A DNA stretch of 64,000 nt from JBKHYJ01 sp046565505 (GTDB taxonomy: Bacteria; Acidobacteriota; Blastocatellia; UBA7656): the NCBI GenBank assembly GCA_046565505.1, contig JBKHYJ010000020.1, forward strand, positions 19,773 to 83,772, read 5' to 3'. The position numbers and the translations under genes are program-made. Under the pieces are notes generated by a model. That model saw only the letters and a list, made by a program, of their open reading frames with translations. It was not told where the DNA came from and ran no database searches. Shown one piece after another: positions 8,204 through 17,597 of the stretch. Each line of letters starts with the position of its first letter. Positions within the stretch are counted from its first letter, which is position 1.

Positions 8204-8866
8204 TCAGGCCCGCTTCTGCTCTAACTGCTCACGCGCGGCCCGCAGCCCTTTAGTCGCGTCGAACACCTTTGGCGTGTTCGCCTCAATGCGGGCTCTGATA
8301 GCCTTTTCCTTCATATCGAGAATGGAGGCGTGAGCGTCGGCGGCTTTAGTGACCGCTTGGACTTGTCGGAGCTTGGCAAGCGATTCTATCGCCTTCATGT
8401 ACCGATTATGTGCCCGCGTGAACATCTTATCAGAGTATTCACTTTCTCTCATCGGCACACTCGGCTGCATGAAACTGCCATTATAGTGCTCTGTCCATAG
8501 CAGCCGCACCCAACAAAGCATTATCCGCTCAATCATCAGTTGCTCAAGCGGGCTTGCCCCCTTCCACCCTAGCTGGTCGCGGCGCATCTCATACTCGCGC
8601 TCGAATAGCTCAAAGTTTCCCGGCTCTTTTGAGACCTTACGCATAAGACCGAGCCTGACGCTATAGGCTACCACGCAATGCTTATTCGCAATATCCGGGT
8701 GCTCGTCTATGAACTTTCGCAGCTCTTCGACTTCCGGCCCGTTGTTTTTCCCACGATTCGCCCGTTCAATCAGGATGGCGAGCTGATACGAGGGCAACTC
8801 TTCTTTGCTTGTAGTTTGAAGCTCTGCCGTCAGCCGCTTCATCTCTTCTGATTCTTTCTTCTGCAC
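8204..8866 (-). CDS. Hypothetical island protein, paralogue of the next gene
   Basis: A 220-residue mostly helical, charged protein with no recognised domain. Its middle (SPLEQLMIERIMLCWVRLLW and DKMFTRAHNRYMKAIESLAKLRQV) aligns with the upstream neighbour (GPLEQLMVARVVMTWLRLMY, DRELTRAHTRYVRSIEALARVRKL), so the two arose by tandem duplication and divergence. Three bases separate it from that gene. A structural or DNA-packaging role in a phage-like element is conceivable but not shown. Confidence 0.75.
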   Translation of the reverse strand: MQKKESEEMKRLTAELQTTSKEELPSYQLAILIERANRGKNNGPEVEELRKFIDEHPDIANKHCVVAYSVRLGLMRKVSKEPGNFELFEREYEMRRDQLGWKGASPLEQLMIERIMLCWVRLLWTEHYNGSFMQPSVPMRESEYSDKMFTRAHNRYMKAIESLAKLRQVQAVTKAADAHASILDMKEKAIRARIEANTPKVFDATKGLRAAREQLEQKRA

Positions 8867-8869
8867 AGG

Positions 8870-9490
8870 CTATGCCCCTTTCGCTTCGGCAACCGCCAGG
8901 CGCGGCTTCGCTGGCTTATTAAGCCGCTCCCTCATCAACTGAGATTGCGTGTCGGTCATCTCAGCTACCCTGACAAGCTTTCTAACCCTCGCCAAGGCTT
9001 CAATCGACCGAACGTATCGAGTATGCGCGCGAGTCAACTCCCTGTCCGAATGCTCGATTTGATCCATCCTGATGCCGCCTCTCATAAGGGATGATTTATC
9101 ATTCTCTGCGTACATCAATCGAAGCCAGGTCATAACGACGCGCGCAACCATCAATTGTTCAAGCGGCCCGTCACTCTCTAGCGTCAGGTTCTTAATCATC
9201 GCCTCTGTCTCATGACTGATTAGCTTGGCCGAACCTACGCCGCCCCCTGCCTTATGCACTAATGTAGAGAGCGTCTCTTTAGCCAGATATGCATGCCCTA
9301 ACAGATGAGGTCGCTTCTCAAGGAAAGCGTGAAGCTCTGGATTTTTACTTGAGTCAAGATCAGCACTCAAGGCGAGAATATGCGCCGCGTTTTCCTCGCC
9401 GTACTTTTCAGCGAATTCGTCAAGACTGTTGTGACGGTCTACCAATTCAGAAGCCGCCTTTGATCGAACGGATTTACTATTTGCTGCCAT
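8870..9490 (-). CDS. Hypothetical island protein, paralogue of the downstream gene
   Basis: A 206-residue helical protein sharing the PLEQLM...R..W.RL and TRAH.RY..SIE.LA..R blocks with its neighbour at 8204-8866, while the N-terminal ~70 residues differ. It overlaps the end of the 9477-9791 gene by 14 bp, so all belong to one minus-strand transcript. No catalytic motif seen. Conserved blocks kept in both copies suggest selection on a protein-protein or nucleic-acid contact surface. Confidence 0.75.
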   Translation of the reverse strand: MAANSKSVRSKAASELVDRHNSLDEFAEKYGEENAAHILALSADLDSSKNPELHAFLEKRPHLLGHAYLAKETLSTLVHKAGGGVGSAKLISHETEAMIKNLTLESDGPLEQLMVARVVMTWLRLMYAENDKSSLMRGGIRMDQIEHSDRELTRAHTRYVRSIEALARVRKLVRVAEMTDTQSQLMRERLNKPAKPRLAVAEAKGA

Positions 9491-9791
9491 AACGTCTGCG
9501 CCTCCATTGCCGCTTGTGTTGATGAAAGCCTTTAGAAATCAACTCAGCTTCCATTAATGTGTCAACCATTCGGCTGAAGTCGTCAATCTGTTTGTCGATT
9601 TCAGCCATGCTCATTCGCTCGATTCTTTGGCGCTCGCGCTCCGCCTGCTTCTGCTCTTGCTCGATTTCAGCCCGCTTCTGTGCGAGGTCTACAACCAAGC
9701 CACCGCCGACATATTCAGAGATGACGCGATTGCCCACACGCTTCTTTTTGTAGTAGTAGAGATTGCCATTTCGTCTCTGTTCTATGCCCAT
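9477..9791 (-). CDS. Small basic coiled-coil protein, unknown
   Basis: A 104-residue protein. The N-terminus (GIEQRRNGNLYYYKKKRVGN) is short-stranded and basic, like the DNA-binding start of some integrase arms. A glutamate/arginine-rich coiled coil follows (EIEQEQKQAERERQRIERM). The gene overlaps the next by 14 bp in the same transcript. Function is unknown; a DNA-binding accessory protein is a guess. Confidence 0.65.
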   Translation of the reverse strand: MGIEQRRNGNLYYYKKKRVGNRVISEYVGGGLVVDLAQKRAEIEQEQKQAERERQRIERMSMAEIDKQIDDFSRMVDTLMEAELISKGFHQHKRQWRRRRYGSK

Positions 9792-9871
9792 CTTCCCCCT
9801 GCCGTTGTGCTACATTTTTTCGGTTGCCCCGCTCAGTTTCAAGAATCCGTCAAATCTTAGGGTGCTATGCG

Positions 9872-10387
9872 CTAATCCCATATGTCATAAAACCGCTCCG
9901 CGCCCTGCTTTCTAGGGTAACGCTTGAATAGCTCCCTAATGTATTCGGCTGCCTCTGACTCGGCAGAATCTATGCCAGCCTCCATATCTGCTCTCGCCTG
10001 TTTCCATTGCTCTTGTTCTTTGTTGAACTTCTCAGCCGTTTGATAGTTGCCGAAGATACGACGGTCAAATCGAAAGATCACTTCGCGGCTGACTTCATTC
10101 AATTGTTCAGGGGTGGCTTTGTAGACGCGGTTCTCATCAATGCCGAAGCGATCCGTCGCCTCTTCATGAAATAAAAGGTCTATTTCTATTATGTCTTTTG
10201 TTGTTTCCTCTTCGTTCAAATCGTCACCAATAACATACCTGTAAGGTGTGAGCATCTCTTCAATAAAGTCTTTCCGCTCCCTGAATATCAACTCGCGAAA
10301 CTCGGCATTTTCGCGCTTTCTAGCTTGCTCTGCTTTAATGGGCGCGGCCACTATTTCAAGCTTATGAATCCTAGTGCTTAATCCCAT
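9872..10387 (-). CDS. Hypothetical island protein
   Basis: A 171-residue acidic, helix-rich protein, started at the ATG at 10387. No domain recognised. It lies 12 bp downstream of the HTH gene at 10400-10831 on the same strand and is clearly part of the same block of small minus-strand genes. Composition suggests a soluble cytoplasmic protein. Confidence 0.65.
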   Translation of the reverse strand: MGLSTRIHKLEIVAAPIKAEQARKRENAEFRELIFRERKDFIEEMLTPYRYVIGDDLNEEETTKDIIEIDLLFHEEATDRFGIDENRVYKATPEQLNEVSREVIFRFDRRIFGNYQTAEKFNKEQEQWKQARADMEAGIDSAESEAAEYIRELFKRYPRKQGAERFYDIWD

Positions 10388-10399
10388 AGCAGTCTGCCC

Positions 10400-10831
10400 T
10401 CACTTCGTCGCTTTAGGCTTGCCCGCTGCCGCCATCACAGCTTCTAATTCTTCAACCCTCTGGGCCAAGTCCTCGATCTCTACAGCCTTAATAGAGTATT
10501 CGATGATTGCCTTCGCCGCTGTGACGCGAACGCTTCTGGGCGATTCCTTGTCGCTCATTATCTCTTGTAAGACAGTCACGGCTTCGCCTGTGGCATTCTG
10601 CAATCGGGCGATCCCTTGCTTGACGGACTCGCGCCTGGCCTTCATGTAGGCTGTGTGGAATCCCTTTATCTGAAGCCATCGCCATAGAGTTGTTTCACCT
10701 ATGCCCGCAGCTTCGGCGGCCTCTTTCATAGTGGGCTTGGATAAAAGCGAAGATAAGGCAAGCTCTTGCCTGCGAGTCAAGCCGCGCTTTAGCTGCTCAG
10801 AATTGGCCCGTGGATTTTCATTTCCTTTCAT
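10400..10831 (-). CDS. HTH protein of phBC6A51 / terminase-small-subunit type
   Basis: A 143-residue protein. LTRRQELALSSLLSKPTMKEAAEAAGIGETTLWRWL is split over residues 18-53 and is a classic Hin/homeodomain-like HTH. The helical C-terminus (AVTVLQEIMSDKESPRSVRV) resembles phage phBC6A51-like and small terminase proteins. It is the first gene of the 10831-8204 minus-strand block. It may bind the element's DNA for packaging or regulation. Family call by motif only. Confidence 0.65.
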   Translation of the reverse strand: MKGNENPRANSEQLKRGLTRRQELALSSLLSKPTMKEAAEAAGIGETTLWRWLQIKGFHTAYMKARRESVKQGIARLQNATGEAVTVLQEIMSDKESPRSVRVTAAKAIIEYSIKAVEIEDLAQRVEELEAVMAAAGKPKATK

Positions 10832-11016
10832 TTTCTTTCATTCCCGTTTTTATGGCGGAATTCGCTGGACTTCCTTTGTCGCTACTTAACATCTGCGAAA
10901 GTCTATCCATTCACGGTGGTAATTATATCACATCGTATATTCGCGACATGAATATAAGTGAATAGGACAAATAGCCATCCCTGAGCACAGCCATTGAACC
11001 TGTTGCTCTCATCCAC

Positions 11017-11376
11017 CTAGGCTGATTCCGGCAGGAGCATCTGTTCCGCACAATGCCACGTATCGTCCGGGCCTTCTCTTTGGAACGTGTAGGGCTTACC
11101 CGCGATCATTACCTCGGCGGTGAACCCGTACTGTGTAGACTTGATGTTCCATAGGTCTGCGATTAACAACCGGCCCCCGACGCGGATCAATTCACCTAGG
11201 ATGCGTCGTACATATAGGCTGCTGATATGGCAGGATACACCCGTAGCCGCGCTGATAACTCGGCAATTCTGCTCAGCCTCAGACCTGAAGAGGTAAGGCC
11301 CCGTTAGTCCTCGCAAGTGGGTAGGTATGGGGGGAGAATTCTCGGCCCTGTGAATAAAGTATGCCTTGACTGCCAT
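11017..11376 (-). CDS. Hypothetical protein
   Basis: A 119-residue frame with balanced composition and no recognised domain. Beta-rich segments follow LIADLWNIKSTQYGFTAEVM. It stands alone between the HTH block and the cargo cassette. No strong ribosome site is evident, so it remains a moderate-confidence gene. Confidence 0.45.
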   Translation of the reverse strand: MAVKAYFIHRAENSPPIPTHLRGLTGPYLFRSEAEQNCRVISAATGVSCHISSLYVRRILGELIRVGGRLLIADLWNIKSTQYGFTAEVMIAGKPYTFQREGPDDTWHCAEQMLLPESA

Positions 11377-11618
11377 GCCTGATCCTTAGCTCGGTTTGAA
11401 GTAATGCTATGGGTAGGGTAAATGGGAAATGACTTAGATATTCCGCAACTAAGCCTTAATAGAGAATGGCCGCGAGATTGGCCGGAGGGTAGGTTAAAAC
11501 ATGGAGTGCAGGTTTAGCTGAATCTATCCGGCGTCGAGCGCACCCTCAGTAGGTATGTTACGCTGAGTGTTAACCAGTTGATTTAATACTCTGAAAATAC
11601 CCTCAGCCGCTGATAAAT

Positions 11619-11780
11619 ATGAACAAACAACAAGAATCGATAAACATTTATTGGGAACAAGAAGCTGGTCCTCATGCTGAAGCTCGGCTCCAAGCCGCTT
11701 TTGAAATGCTATTTGCTGGTGTGCCAATTGAGCTACCACAGAAGCATCACGATTTGACAGAATCTCCAAAGTCTAAGTAG
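11619..11780 (+). CDS. Small protein (53 aa), unknown
   Basis: The frame reads MNKQQESINIYWEQEAG and then AEARLQAAFEMLFAG, an amphipathic helix, ending in a basic tail. The residue pattern is typical of real protein and unlike the antisense frame. Such short proteins with an ARL..AFE.L helix accompany recombinase genes on mobile elements, but no recombinase follows here, so it may be a leftover. No clear Shine-Dalgarno is present. Confidence 0.5.
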   Translation: MNKQQESINIYWEQEAGPHAEARLQAAFEMLFAGVPIELPQKHHDLTESPKSK

Positions 11781-11930
11781 CAGGCCCGACAGTAAAAGGG
11801 GTATTCACAAATACCAATAACCGGATTGCGATCACAATGTGCTACTCCCGTAATCGCAATTCGGTAGAGGAGGTTAACTTCGAACTTCGCAAATCTATGC
11901 CAGAAAGTTCTCCTTTGCAATCAACCTCGA

Positions 11931-12848
11931 TCATTGAAATAGTGCTGGCTGTAATGATTTCAATCCAACATCTCGAAGGGGCATCACATAAATGTAACGG
12001 TTGCGACCAAAGTATAGCTGCTCTCCGTCACGGGAAATAGACGGATTGTATTCCGAGTCTTGGGTGTTTACTCTAGTGCCCAAGTTGACGGCCCGTGCCC
12101 ATCGTCCGTGCCTCTGAAATGCAACGAAGATATCCCCTTGCCCATAGCCGCCAGCGCGGGTTGAGTAAAAAAGCAGCGTCTTGCCGTCAGGCGAGATAAA
12201 GGGGCTGGTATCGGAAGGGCCGGAATTAACTTCAGATGGTAAGCGTTGGGGCGAAGCATAGCTGCCATTTACTAGCTTTGCCGAATATATGGAGTTTGTA
12301 TTGGGGGCCGACCCTCGATCAGAGAAAAAATAGAGCGTGCCATCTCGCGTTAAGCTTGGGGACCCTTCTTTGGCATTGGAATTGACGTTTTCGACCCACT
12401 GGGGAGTGCTCCAGCCGCCACTATCACGGTCTGAAACCCAAATATCCATGTCTGTGCTTGGTGAGTTTGAATTGCCGCCCGGCTTCGGACGTGTAGATAC
12501 AAAGAAGAGTCGCTTCCCATCGGGGCTAACCGCAGGGTCCAAATCCCTCCATTCGTCGCGGGAAAACTCTACCGGCGTGGGGGGCTGCCATTCACCGTTC
12601 TTGAATAAGGTGCGGTAGATGTGGTTGGTTCTTCTTTCAGCATCAAAGCGGGTGAAGTAAGCTTCTTTCCCGTTTGGCATGAATGTCAAGCCAAACTCTT
12701 TTCCGGTGGAGACTACTCCTGATGCAAAAACCATTGGCATCGAGATTTGATGAGCCTCCTGGTCGTGTTGACTGTCAGCACTGCTCATTCCCGACGTCAA
12801 CATTCCTAGGACAACAAAGAGACAGGCGACCCTAACAGCGGCTTTCAC
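11931..12848 (-). CDS. Secreted PD40 (WD40-like) beta-propeller protein
   Basis: A 305-residue protein when started at the GTG at 12848, which has a GGGGGG purine run just upstream and gives a clean signal peptide (KAAVRVACLFVVLGMLTSG). At least four PD40/TolB-like blades follow, each with (S/T)PDGK or SRDGE turns: LTFMPNGKEAYF, AVSPDGKRLFFVSTR, LTRDGTLYFFSDR, FISPDGKTLLFYSTR, SISRDGEQLYF. Propellers of this kind act as binding modules in the envelope. It closes the cargo cassette behind the ADOP permease with a 160-bp gap, so a shared function is plausible but unproven. Confidence 0.8.
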   Translation of the reverse strand: MKAAVRVACLFVVLGMLTSGMSSADSQHDQEAHQISMPMVFASGVVSTGKEFGLTFMPNGKEAYFTRFDAERRTNHIYRTLFKNGEWQPPTPVEFSRDEWRDLDPAVSPDGKRLFFVSTRPKPGGNSNSPSTDMDIWVSDRDSGGWSTPQWVENVNSNAKEGSPSLTRDGTLYFFSDRGSAPNTNSIYSAKLVNGSYASPQRLPSEVNSGPSDTSPFISPDGKTLLFYSTRAGGYGQGDIFVAFQRHGRWARAVNLGTRVNTQDSEYNPSISRDGEQLYFGRNRYIYVMPLRDVGLKSLQPALFQ

Positions 12849-13008
12849 TATATCCCCCCAAGAGTGTTCAATGGGCTGAACGTTCCACTCGCGCGAAGCA
12901 CCCTGCGCTTGCTGGCAATAAGAAATAAGGAATAGGGAACCTGCTTGCCCTTTCACCACTGCGCTCTGCAATCGCACGGATTATCTTGTGGACCGACCTA
13001 TCACAGAT

Positions 13009-15465
13009 CTACTCATATCTAAGCGCAATTATTGGATCTATGCGGGCGGCGCGGCGCGCCGGCACATAGCAGGCGAGGAGTGCTACTACTACCAAAAGTA
13101 AAGCCACGCCTGCAAACGTAACGGGGTCTATTGCCTGGACGCCGTACAAGAAACTCGCCATGAGGCGCGTAACGCCCAGCGCCACTAAAAGGCCGATTAC
13201 AATTCCAAGTCCCGTAAGGCGCGCTCCCTGGCTGAGGATCATTCTAAGAACTTGCCAGGGCTGTGCGCCCACTGCCAGGCGAATGCCGATCTCCTGTGTA
13301 CGTTGTGCGACTGAGTAAGAAATCACTCCATATATTCCTGTGCAAGCAAGCAGTAGAGCGATTCCTCCGAATGTGGTCAGCAAGAGCATTGAGAATCGAG
13401 GCTGTGCGAGCGAATTGTCCACGAGAGTCGGTAGCGTTGTAACTTTCGCCATTGGCAGATCAGGGTCGAGCGTATCGATTGCCTCACGGACGTTTGCGGT
13501 CAGTGATGCGGTATCTTCCAGGCTGCGCAGCACGACATGCATTCTTAGCATCGAGGGGTACAGCTTCTGGGTATAAGGAACATACATCTCCGGCCCCGGC
13601 GACTCGCGCAACGAAAGGTGCTTGGTGTCCATCACGATCCCAATGATGGTCATCAGTGGAAATCGAAGGCTTGCGAGGCCCACCTGCTTGCCTATTGGCT
13701 CTTCCCCCGGCCAGAATCTCTTCGCCATTGTGTTGTTGATGATAACCACCGGAACCGAATCGACTGTGTCGCTTTCGAGAAAGTCCCGGCCACGCAACAA
13801 AGGCGTTCTCACAGCGGAAAAGTAACCGGGCGAAGCAATAGTGTAATTGGCGAAGGGGCGCTTATCCGGGTCGTTTGATGTTGGATGGTCCGGAATTCGA
13901 ATCAGGCTGCCCTCGGTAGCCCCGCCCATCGGGACGGTATAAACGATTCCAGCTGACTCCACGCCGGGCAGAGTTTGGAACGACTGAAGCGCCCTTTGGT
14001 ATAAGGTCACAATGCGGTTCGTGTCCGCGTATTTAGCGGCCGGCAGCGAGAGTTCAAAAGTGAGAACGTGATCGGCATTAAAACCGCCGTCTGTATTGAG
14101 CAGGGATAAAAAGGTCCGAGACAACAGTCCTGCGGCGACAGCCAGCACTAAAGCCAGCGCCACTTCCAAAACAATAAGCCCCTTGCGAATCTTTCCGCCG
14201 GTCGAGCGGCCGACCGACCTCTGGCCTCCTTCTTTAAGTGATTCAGCCAAATTCTCCCCGCCGACCCCAATTGCTGGCACCAAGCCGAAGAGAATACCCG
14301 TGATGAGTGTAATGGCAAGCGCGAATGCAGCCACCCGCATATCGAGGTTGACTTCGCGCAGGCGGGGAATATTAGATGGACCGAAAATCTTCACTAAATA
14401 TATGCCTGCCTGGGCGAGTAGGATTCCCACAACTCCGCCGGCCCCGGCCAGAAGGAGGCTTTCGGTCAAGAGCTGACGCATCAATCGACCGCGTCCGGCA
14501 CCAAGGGCCACCCGCAGCGTGAACTCTCTTCTGCGGTTCAGAGAGCGTGCGAGCAGCAAGTTCGCCACGTTGGAACAAGCGATCAACAAAACAACGCCGA
14601 CGGCGCCAAGCATTAGTAGCAAAGGGAGGCGCGTATCTCCAGCCACCTGTCGCTCCAAGGGCGTCACGCGGGAGTTGAACCAGCCTTTGGACCGGGGAAA
14701 TTCTTTCTCCTGGGTTGCCGCGAAGGCATCCATTTCCTGTTTTGCCTGATCAATCTTGATGCCCGGTTTTAATCGCCCGATTATCACGAGATCATCCACT
14801 GAGTCCGGGGGCCGAGCTTCAGGAAGAGCCAGAGGAACCCATATCTGCGCCTCGTTGGGAAAGTTGAAGCGTCCGGGCATTTCTTCCCCGCGTGGAAACA
14901 TAAAGCCAGGAGGCATGACGCCCACAACCGTGTATGCGTCACCATTTAGGTACACGGTGCGTCCTAAGATTTCCTGGTCCCCGCTAAATCGTTCTCGCCA
15001 TAACTGATGGCTCAGGATCACTACGCGCTCATGTCCAATCCGATCCTCGTCAGGTGCGAAAGTACGCCCAAGGGTGGGGGCTACACCCAGGGCAGGAAAG
15101 AATCCGGCGGAGGCTCGAATGCCCTCCAGAAGCGCAGGATCGCCTGACCCGGTGAGATTGAAAGAATCACTCTTGAAGGCTCCCAGGTTCTGAAACACTG
15201 TTGATTCCCGCAAGAAGAGCTTAAAACTTTGCATGTTCCAGGCTATCTCGCTGTAACTAACGTTCAGTTCAAGGGGGACCAACCGCCACGGAATCACTAT
15301 TCGTTCAGAATCCGTATAGGGAAGTGGTTTCAGCAGAACAGCGTTGACAACGCTGAAGACAGCGATGCTCGCGCCGAGGCCTATCGCAATTGTCAGGATG
15401 GAGGCAAAGCTGGATCCCGGCGTTTTAATGTACATCCGCAGGCCGTATTTCAGGTCTTCTAGCAA
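13009..15465 (-). CDS. ADOP-type duplicated ABC permease (MacB/FtsX family)
   Basis: An 818-residue protein starting at a TTG with AAGGAGA upstream (MLEDLKYGLRMYIKTPGSS). Layout: TM helix at about 20-40, MacB-like periplasmic core, three TM helices ending a first FtsX block (LLIACSNVANLLLARSLNRR), then a second periplasmic core and FtsX block (LLACTGIYGVISYSVAQRTQEIG) with the C-terminal ALRYE. This is the Acidobacterial Duplicated Orphan Permease architecture. No ATPase gene is adjacent. Here it follows the TPR and M50 genes on one strand, which suggests export or efflux linked to the small peptide; ADOP permeases are also common on their own. Confidence 0.92.
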   Translation of the reverse strand: MLEDLKYGLRMYIKTPGSSFASILTIAIGLGASIAVFSVVNAVLLKPLPYTDSERIVIPWRLVPLELNVSYSEIAWNMQSFKLFLRESTVFQNLGAFKSDSFNLTGSGDPALLEGIRASAGFFPALGVAPTLGRTFAPDEDRIGHERVVILSHQLWRERFSGDQEILGRTVYLNGDAYTVVGVMPPGFMFPRGEEMPGRFNFPNEAQIWVPLALPEARPPDSVDDLVIIGRLKPGIKIDQAKQEMDAFAATQEKEFPRSKGWFNSRVTPLERQVAGDTRLPLLLMLGAVGVVLLIACSNVANLLLARSLNRRREFTLRVALGAGRGRLMRQLLTESLLLAGAGGVVGILLAQAGIYLVKIFGPSNIPRLREVNLDMRVAAFALAITLITGILFGLVPAIGVGGENLAESLKEGGQRSVGRSTGGKIRKGLIVLEVALALVLAVAAGLLSRTFLSLLNTDGGFNADHVLTFELSLPAAKYADTNRIVTLYQRALQSFQTLPGVESAGIVYTVPMGGATEGSLIRIPDHPTSNDPDKRPFANYTIASPGYFSAVRTPLLRGRDFLESDTVDSVPVVIINNTMAKRFWPGEEPIGKQVGLASLRFPLMTIIGIVMDTKHLSLRESPGPEMYVPYTQKLYPSMLRMHVVLRSLEDTASLTANVREAIDTLDPDLPMAKVTTLPTLVDNSLAQPRFSMLLLTTFGGIALLLACTGIYGVISYSVAQRTQEIGIRLAVGAQPWQVLRMILSQGARLTGLGIVIGLLVALGVTRLMASFLYGVQAIDPVTFAGVALLLVVVALLACYVPARRAARIDPIIALRYE

Positions 15466-15591
15466 GGTACTTCTCCTTACTGTCGGTACATCTCACGATT
15501 CGCCATCCGTGATCATATGAGCGATGCCTTTCCATGTTATGCGGTCGAATCTCGCTGTCAAGCAAAATAGGAAAGAAGCTCCCAGACAATT

Positions 15592-17595
15592 TTATGAGAG
15601 GTCGCCACATTTTTCTGCGACCTCCGCTTGCCGCACGGTTTCAAGCAGGGCCTCTAGCGTCAGCTTATCTTCCTTCGCCGGATTGAGATTAAGAGCCGCT
15701 TCAACGTCTTTTTCGGCCTGATGGTACCGCCCAAGATCAGCCAAGACAGTTGCTCGGTTGTAGTAGAGGTCGGGCTGATCGGGCTTCAATTCAATTGCCT
15801 GATCGAAATCGGCCAATGACATATCGAGATTGCCTGCTTCGTAATGTATCACTCCGCGACTTGCGATTGCTTCCCACTGTTTGGGATCCTGAACCAGCGC
15901 AGCAGTGTAGTCCGCGATTGCTGCCTCTCTATGACCAAGCTCCTCGTGGGCTTTCGCGCGCCCCAGCAGCGCCAAGAGATGATCGGGCTGAAGGTCATGC
16001 GCGCGCGAATAAGATTCGATTGCTTCTGCCATGGCACCCATACGCCGATAGCATTGACCGAGGTTTACAAACACCTCGAAGTAAGGCGGGCTGAGATCTA
16101 TAGCCCGAAGGTAATCGTTGAATGCCTCCTGCAAGTGCCCCAGTTGTAGGAAAGCGTTGCCACGCTCATTATAGTATTCGGAGTAGTTCGGATCCATGGT
16201 AATGGCGGCTGAGTAATACTCTATGGCGTTAGCAAAAGAGCCGGTCACGGAATAAACCTGGGCTATGTTGTACAGGAGGATAGATCGGTGAAGCCGGTGT
16301 TCCTCTGCACTTAAGTGAGCGTTCAGCCGGGCAATTCCGCTGCGGCAAAGCTCAATCGCCTCCTCAAATCGACCCTGAAAGTTACGGATCATGGCAAGCC
16401 CGTTGCGATTGAAAGCGTACTGAAAGTGGAATACCCCCCCTGGCAGATTGGCCTCTTCAATGGCCTCCAGGGCGCGATTCAAATACTCTTCCCCTTTCAC
16501 CAGGTCGCGGGGTTGTTGATACCGCGCGTAAAGCATCGCAATATGGTAGAAAAGACGCCCACGCCTGTCGGCATTGCGCTCGGCGAGCTTCATTCCTTCT
16601 TCCAGGGCTAGTTCCAGACTGCTCTGCACATGTTTCAGGCCAATGTGACACATCAGCAGCTTGAAGATGATGAACCATTGCAGTGGTTCATCGTCGGGAG
16701 CATGCTCGCGGGCGAGGGACAGGATGCCCTCACTGTAGCGAAGGGCGTCTTCATATAGGCCGAGCGTATTGTACGTTTCCAAAGCGAAGAATTTACAACG
16801 TAGGACCTTGTCCGGGCGGCCCGCCGACTGCCAGAGCCTGATAAGATCGGATAGATGAAGTTGCATCTCAATACGATCATCACCAATCCGCCGCTCCAAA
16901 TCGCCAGCCATCTGCGCTGCCTCTTTATCATAAAGAACAGCCGGTGGCTCCATAGGTAAGTTCACGGCGACGATGTCCGCTCGCACACCGGTGCTCAGCG
17001 AGTTGCGTGTCTGCTCCCCCTTACCGGGTGCTACCCCGATAATCAGGCGGAGGTTCAGCCGCTCGCCCTTGCGTCGCATCAGTTCACTGAAAAAACAGCC
17101 GCCCATCGTTCCGGCCAGGTCGTAAGCGTCACAGGCGATGACCCACTTAGTGTCCGCGCAGGTGGCACTCTTCCAACTGTCCAGCAGGTCGATCAAGCCG
17201 TGCACAATGCGCAATGCGCGGTCGGCAGGATAATTGCGAGTCTTCTCCTCGGGTGAGGCAAGGTCCGTAAGGCAGGGGTTATGCACCGCCAAAGATCGCC
17301 TGAGCTGCGGGAGTATGTACACTAACTCAAGCGCGTGACGCTCGACTAGATCAGTGCGTTGCGATTGAATCTCCACGAAGAGTTCCGAGAAGAGTTCATT
17401 CACACCAGCCCATGGCCCCCTGGCACTAAAGTCACAGGATACGCTAAAGGTACGTGCGCCGGAGACCTCGCTCAATTTCATATGTTCCTCAAGCCACCGC
17501 CGACGCGAAGGACCCGCAGCGCTTTCTACAATCAGTATCCGCGACAGCGATTCGCCAGTATCAAGTTCATCAATGAGAGAAGTCACTGTTGTCAT
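15592..17595 (-). CDS. TPR protein with degenerate STAND/AAA-like N-terminal domain
   Basis: A 667-residue protein. Residues ~1-240 look like an AAA_16/STAND ATPase front: a hydrophobic strand ILIVES followed by AAGPSRRRW where a P-loop would be, and KWVIACDAYD at the Walker B position, but no GxxGxGK(S/T). Residues ~250-660 hold about ten TPR helices (for example YYNERGNAFLQLGHLQEAF, NLGQCYRRMGAMAEAIESY, YYNRATVLADLGRYHQAEKD). The ATG is two bases after the M50 stop with AAAGGA upstream, so the genes are coupled. The likely role is scaffold or peptide sensor for the cassette; TPR grooves are known peptide binders. No output domain is present. Confidence 0.8.
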   Translation of the reverse strand: MTTVTSLIDELDTGESLSRILIVESAAGPSRRRWLEEHMKLSEVSGARTFSVSCDFSARGPWAGVNELFSELFVEIQSQRTDLVERHALELVYILPQLRRSLAVHNPCLTDLASPEEKTRNYPADRALRIVHGLIDLLDSWKSATCADTKWVIACDAYDLAGTMGGCFFSELMRRKGERLNLRLIIGVAPGKGEQTRNSLSTGVRADIVAVNLPMEPPAVLYDKEAAQMAGDLERRIGDDRIEMQLHLSDLIRLWQSAGRPDKVLRCKFFALETYNTLGLYEDALRYSEGILSLAREHAPDDEPLQWFIIFKLLMCHIGLKHVQSSLELALEEGMKLAERNADRRGRLFYHIAMLYARYQQPRDLVKGEEYLNRALEAIEEANLPGGVFHFQYAFNRNGLAMIRNFQGRFEEAIELCRSGIARLNAHLSAEEHRLHRSILLYNIAQVYSVTGSFANAIEYYSAAITMDPNYSEYYNERGNAFLQLGHLQEAFNDYLRAIDLSPPYFEVFVNLGQCYRRMGAMAEAIESYSRAHDLQPDHLLALLGRAKAHEELGHREAAIADYTAALVQDPKQWEAIASRGVIHYEAGNLDMSLADFDQAIELKPDQPDLYYNRATVLADLGRYHQAEKDVEAALNLNPAKEDKLTLEALLETVRQAEVAEKCGDLS

Positions 17596-17597
17596 CG

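Noticed and set aside
11524..11769. 81-codon minus-strand frame
   Set aside because: Antisense to the more convincing 53-residue plus-strand protein at 11619-11780.
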